Shown piece after piece: positions 58,941 to 64,000 of a stretch of DNA of 64,000 nt. The first letter of the stretch is position 1, and each line of letters starts with the position of its first letter. This stretch comes from Nilaparvata lugens (lineage: Eukaryota > Arthropoda > Insecta > Hemiptera > Delphacidae): assembly GCF_014356525.2 (NCBI RefSeq), contig NC_052510.1, positions 16,974,778-17,038,777 of the forward strand, given 5' to 3'. The notes under the pieces were generated by a model. It ran no database searches and was not told the DNA's origin. It saw only the letters and a list, made by a program, of their open reading frames with translations. The position numbers and the translations under genes were made by a program.

Positions 58941-61900
58941 ATGGCAACATTTTTTGGAGAAGTTATGGCTCCTGTATCAAGAGCATTTTGGAATGGAGCT
59001 GAAGATATAGACGACGATGATGAAGGAGATATCAGTGAACCCAGAGGGTAAATAAAATATTGTTTTTGAGGTTATGTTTATTTACTTAACCGGCTTCAAT
59101 GAGTTAGCATTATTTATGTTTTTGTTATACTAAATTAATATTAATATTAGTCCATCCATATATTCTATTCTAAAATAGAATATTTATTCAATTTTTATTT
59201 ATAAGCTCAATTGATTTAGTTGTCTTTATAACGTAGGCTAGGCCTACTTTACTTCTGAGAAACATATCGAAACTTCGGTAGCCTTTGTTGAAATTATTGT
59301 TATCTAGCATTGTTTTTGTCTATAAAATAATACCTGTCGGATCAGTTTTATTATACCTTTACAAAAGCAATATGTTATAATATCTCTTTTGGACCTACAT
59401 TCAAGTATCCAATGCCGGATTTATCATTACGTCTTGGCCTTGGGCCTCAAATTTTATAATAAATAAAGGCTATATTTTTATTATGAGCTATTTAATTAGA
59501 TGTGGCAGACATCAAACTTTTCAAAGTTTTAAACTTTGTAAAATTATTATACTAAATAGTCTATCAATATTAGATTAAGAAGACATAACCTCATTTCGGA
59601 CTTTAATGTTGCCTAAATTTGGGAGAGAAATAGTACAAGGTATTCTTAGTTTTTCTCCCACGGTCTGTGCTTCATTTTAAAAAAGAATAAATAAAGAATA
59701 GAATAAATAAAACTTTGTTCATGACTTTTCATTACCGTACCGGTATGAAAATTTCATGCTTGATTTTGCTAAGGTTAGTTTTTTAATGTATAGGGCCTCT
59801 ATAGGTCCACGTTATTATGACAATGGAGAAAGATAGGAGAACAACCGCTTGCCGATTCTCTGCCTTCTTCTTCCTCTGGTTTCTTCGCCGTTGTCCATGA
59901 ATCGGGGAATCGTCTTAACTTTTAGAATGTAAAATCGATCATGTCCTCCGATGTCTGAATTTATTTTTCTATATAAATTCCACTATGGTATAACATGGTA
60001 TTCTCAAGAAATATTGTTTTAGCTTCTAGCTCCTTCTTGCCACTATCTTCTAAAGAAGAAGTGTGATACCGGTAAATCTGATGTCATAAAAATTAAACTG
60101 TTCATTTACATTTAAAACGATTTATCATATTTTATTCATCAATAAAAGATAAGCCTAAAATATATTTTTCAAGTATTGAAAAAAAATGAATTTTTACAAT
60201 TCAGATTAAATATTTTGCTAATTATTTTTCTACATTTAAAAAAACGTTCTGGCATCATTTTATTAATCCAGCAGTGCAGATAACTTAACAAAAATAACCT
60301 ACTTATTTTGTGGTTACTCAATATAAAATTTGTCTTCTTCGCAGGCCTGTCTACAAATTCAAAGAAGAAAAGCCACAAGTGGAAAACTCATACTCTCTCA
60401 TGATATTTGCAACTGATCAGTTTTGCTCTGGTAAGTAATAGTTATTTGTAGTAAGTGGGTATTTAGTTTTGTATTTTTGGAGATAATATTGAAGGTTTAT
60501 AAAATAATGATTGTCAAACTGCATTGTCCAGTGTTGCAAGATTATGCATGTTATAATTCATAATATTATATTAAAAAATAATTAAGATTTATAGAAGAAT
60601 AGAATATGTATTTGTGTTTTTTCACTTGAAACATAAAAAGAGGTTGGTATACTATTAGTAAGTTGTATTAATTACAGAGTCAATGTAAATTATTGTGAAC
60701 TTGAAAAGTAAAAAGTATATCACTGCCAATTGAAATTGAAAAATAACATGCTCAATAATCCAGAAAGTTTGTTCATTTTTAATGTTTAAAACCGTCCCTT
60801 GAGAATTTAAATCACTCTAAATCATTCACAAATTGTCTATATTTTAAATAATTGGAGAAGTACGAGAAAAGTTCATCTAATTTGTTGGCCAAGTCAATAC
60901 ACATTTGATTCTTGTAGTTTTTCTCCCGACCCTCTTGGAGTTATTCAGCCAATACCGTCATTCTGCGATGCTTAAACGTATGGCATCCAAAAAGAGCGTT
61001 GGTAGTTGAATAGAGCTAGTTGGTTACACAGAATGCATATCTCCTCTCACTTGAGAACTTACTTCATACGTCTCTCCTTGGTCATAACCAGATATCTGGC
61101 AGTGTCAGAAAGTGGACCTGATATGTCAATAATATACACTCTTATTTACGTTTGTAAACTTAGTTAAAAATCTAAAACATTTAAAAATAGTAATCTTTTA
61201 ACTTTATCAAGATGGCCATGCCTGTCTATAGGCATCTCATTTATCACTTGACGTTCAGCTGATGTTTCTAATGGCCTCAAAGTATTCCTCCACTGAGAAG
61301 AATGGAGACTCTATTAATCAGTTCTTGATTTTTGCTCTGAAGCTCCTGTCGACCAAGTTCTTCACACTGTCAGGTAAGGCGTTGTAAATAAGCCCTCAGG
61401 GCTAGTGTTGGAAAGCAATCCTTCTTCTTACTCAGCCTGCAGAAAGGGATGTCTATTCTCGTTTTTCCACTGGCCTAGTAGGAATGTCTGTCTTCTCTTC
61501 TTGTGAGCAAGTGAAAATTATCCCTGGCGTGCAACAGGGAGAGCAAGATATATTGATTGTATACCGTGAGTATTCTCAGCTTGATAAAGATGTGTCGGCA
61601 GTGGTCCAAGTATTCCGCCGAATCCGATGTTGCTGTGCATCCCTTATAGTAGATTGTAGAGTGGTTTGGTTGGGCTAATCTCAGTTGAGAAGGCGCATTT
61701 TCCATTATTCTTCCTAAGTTCAAGTGCCTAAACTGTTTATATGCTGGAAAAAGCCTATTGTAGCGTGAGTTCAATACCCGGTTGATATCTTTGAAACTTG
61801 TTTTTCTTATATTCTTCCAATATTCGAATTACGTATGTCCTGGTTTCCACTCTGTGCCGCTCATTCTCAAGTCCAGCCTTGAATTCAGATTCATTGTGTG

Positions 61901-63327
61901 TCAAGTAAACTTTGGTTTTAATGAACTTGCTTCCTATATTCACACCCGATACAATAGGCTAATATGTTTGGTTTACAGATAATTATGAGTTCGTTGATAT
62001 TTTCGCAGATTATTCACGTGCATTTCTCATGAGTGGTGAACCGGAGCTGATAACCGAAATAGAAGAAGTCGATGAAAAATCGTCAGATGAGCAAATCAAA
62101 CGACCTCAAACGCCAGTCGCCAGTTTATTTAAAATCAAAAACGATGTGCTGCTTCTTGCTTGTAAAAGAAATATTCCACTCGAATATGCTAATGATTTAC
62201 TCCTGATGGTAAGTGATTCCAATTCTACTCTGAAGAAGAAGTATGTCAAAAATATCCAAATAACAACTTGACATGTCAATACTACTCAATAATCGATTCT
62301 AGGGTATCATTTTGTGAGTAACACAATCGGCTATTTGGATTCAGATTCTAGGGTATTTTGTGGTATAAAACTGTTCTGAATTTTTCATTTGTTTTTGGAA
62401 CTCTGGGAATTTAGTAACTGCTTCATCAACACTGCGAACCTATGCACCAACATTCAGCTCTTCAAATCAAATTGATTGTATCAAATTTTTCTGGACTATT
62501 TATTTAGTACATTCAGTTCCTTGAATATTTCTCTTAGTTTGTATAATACGTTTATAAATTAAACTATTAGATTGAATAATATAGATTCAATCCTCCAATA
62601 TTCACAAATTAAATTCTTATCAAAACTCCATCCAATGTCTAATTTTATTCTCCATTTTGTATTTTTTCAAATAGGGCCTGCTTTATTCCTTTTTAATTCT
62701 ACTTTGGATTCATCTAGTAATGAAATTTAATTATATTCCTTTTTTTATTCATTTTTTCTTTAATTGTTAATTTGAGGCACTTGATGGATAGTTTGTTGTC
62801 TTTATAAATCAAAAATAGAAATCATTGTCTCTCCAACTCGTTATCGTGATCTATTAAAGTGTCAATAAAAGACGATCAAATAACTCCATATAATTGGTGA
62901 TATACTACAAATTGAATATACCTCACTTGATATGCAAATTATTTTTTGTTGAAGTTTTTAATTATTGTCATTTATATGAAATTATCACAAGTAAAAATAA
63001 ATAATTTATAGTCTTTTTTGAAGGTGAAAATCTATTCTATAATATTTTTCATGTAACTTGAATAAATATAATTATTGTTCTATAACTTCTACAGTGAACT
63101 GATCACATTATTTACGATTGTCTTGATCTTGCAGGTAGCTCCATGGCTCGACAAATCCAAAGATGCAGCTGTGCTTGCCTCGAAACCTGTTGCTGAGTTT
63201 ATAACTTCAAACAAAGAGCTTGAAGAAAATGCGTTCGTCAGAGTTCTGAAAACCAAGTCGTACACAGAAAACATTCCTTGCAAACAGTTGGAGGTTCCAA
63301 ATGCGGTGTCTGGCTTTCCTGCTGCTA
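58941..63327 (+). CDS. PSMG1: Proteasome assembly chaperone 1 (PSMG1/PAC1), 5' four exons
   Basis: PSMG1 pairs with PSMG2 to guide alpha-ring assembly of the 20S proteasome. Exons: 58941-59047, 60345-60430, 62009-62208 and 63135-63327, all AG/GT with matching phases, giving 195 residues and ending in phase 1, so the rest lies beyond the window. The start MATFFGEVMAPVSRAFWNGA with the acidic run DIDDDDEGD matches the vertebrate PSMG1 opening (ATFFGEV then an acidic stretch). The middle has NSYSLMIFATDQFCSDYSRA and RNIPLEYANDLLLMVAPWLD, and the last exon KQLEVPNAVSGFPAA, similar to the C-terminal PSMG1 block where a Leu-Glu-x-Pro-Asn motif precedes a Pro-Ala-Ala. Overall similarity is low outside these blocks. 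Introns are 0.9-1.6 kb; the second contains a LINE remnant. Confidence 0.72.
59048..60344. other. PSMG1 intron 1, no feature seen
   Basis: AT-rich sequence. No exon or clear repeat family was recognised. Confidence 0.55.
61210..61950 (-). mobile_element. C-terminal remnant of a LINE in PSMG1 intron 2
   Basis: Minus-strand frames, with several frameshifts, give PEGLIYNALPDSVKNLVDRS, FRAKIKN, LIESPFFSVEEYFEAIRN near 61250-61400 and FQRYQPGIELTLQ near 61760, in the style of the region C-terminal to LINE RT domains. No catalytic motif remains. Confidence 0.65.
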
Positions 63328-64000
63328 GTAAGTAGATGGAACCAATATTTTTATCGAGATAGTACTATTGAAAAACCAACTTGATTATTGTTATGTACGC
63401 AAGGAACCAAAGAGTAATTCAAAATCTAATTGTACTACTTTGATTCATTAGTTATTCAAGCTCAAGACGAAATGACTTTTTACAACTAAAATCTATTGAT
63501 TCATCTATCATCTATTGAATCGTCTCAAAGAAAAAATCTTGCTGGTGAAATACATTTTTTAAATGACTTTAAGAAGGATTGGTGAGGAGGCTGAAAAGGA
63601 AGAAGCCATTTGAACTGGTCTAGTGCTGATTCAAGTGTCTTGTGTCCAGTGAAAAGCAGAGCAGTGGAAATGAGTGAAACCCACCTGCGTAGTACAGTCA
63701 TAAGCAGTGTACTAATAATATTAGAATTTGAATAGGAGACCCTATGGAGGATTCTCTTGTATGAAGTATTTATGTATTTATTAGTATTACAGGACAGAAA
63801 AAAGTTGCTCATTAGTCCCTAGACTAGATAGCAATGTACCGTTGAATATTAAAAAAATGACTATAATACGCTAGGCACTATATTTTCAAATTGAAAAACG
63901 AATAAGTAATAATATTATGAATCAACTCTGATAAGTGAGTTATTGTACTTCCAGATTAATATTTTATTAATGTTAGAAGACATATTCAATTTGTCACACA
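63328..64000. other. PSMG1 intron, no feature seen
   Basis: The next PSMG1 exon should start in phase 1. No stretch here with an acceptor fits, so it is assumed to lie to the right of the window. Confidence 0.5.

Noticed and set aside
58766..59002. 78-codon ORF starting upstream of PSMG1 in another frame.
   Set aside because: The PSMG1 frame from 58941 continues in phase through three more exons, while this one does not.

Overview
The window is animal nuclear DNA, AT-rich, with small exons bounded by GT/AG splice sites and separated by long introns full of transposable-element remnants. The gene content (an ecdysone-pathway nuclear receptor, THO complex subunit 7, a proteasome assembly chaperone) and the repeat types point to an insect. 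The repeats remind me of a hemipteran such as a planthopper, but the species is a guess; insect is secure.

Four protein-coding genes could be rebuilt exon by exon. (1) Plus strand, 2181-10916: the 3' nine exons of the nuclear receptor Hr4 (GRF/NR6-like), from the middle of the DNA-binding domain to the stop. (2) Minus strand, 31249 down to 17396: an eleven-exon gene for a 744-residue Ser-rich protein of unknown function with four KEN motifs, convergent with Hr4. (3) Plus strand, 34154 (or 35319 or 36973) to 52056: THOC7, 196 residues in four exons, divergent from the KEN-motif gene. (4) Plus strand, 58941 to beyond the right edge: probable PSMG1, four of its exons.

The most striking feature is that three neighbouring genes each carry an independent local exon duplication. 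Hr4 has a 723-bp tandem duplication around an in-frame 174-nt hinge exon. The KEN-motif gene has a 1.24-kb tandem duplication around a 127-nt exon, which cannot be used twice without a frameshift. THOC7 has three copies of its first coding exon, each with the same start codon and a functional-looking donor. Two of the three duplications have breakpoints in short shared sequence; one breakpoint lies inside the 5' end of a Helitron.

Introns and intergenic DNA hold at least seven non-LTR retrotransposon fragments. One has an intact 906-codon ORF that lacks most of its endonuclease; another is 5'-truncated with a 14-bp target-site duplication. There are also four tRNA-derived SINEs, two Helitron ends, several hairpin MITEs, and a MITE family with 8-bp target-site duplications that is present both as a 244-bp and as a 38-bp element. 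The region from 41.6 to 49 kb is a nest of LINEs within a foldback element. No CRISPR, rRNA or convincing functional tRNA gene was seen.
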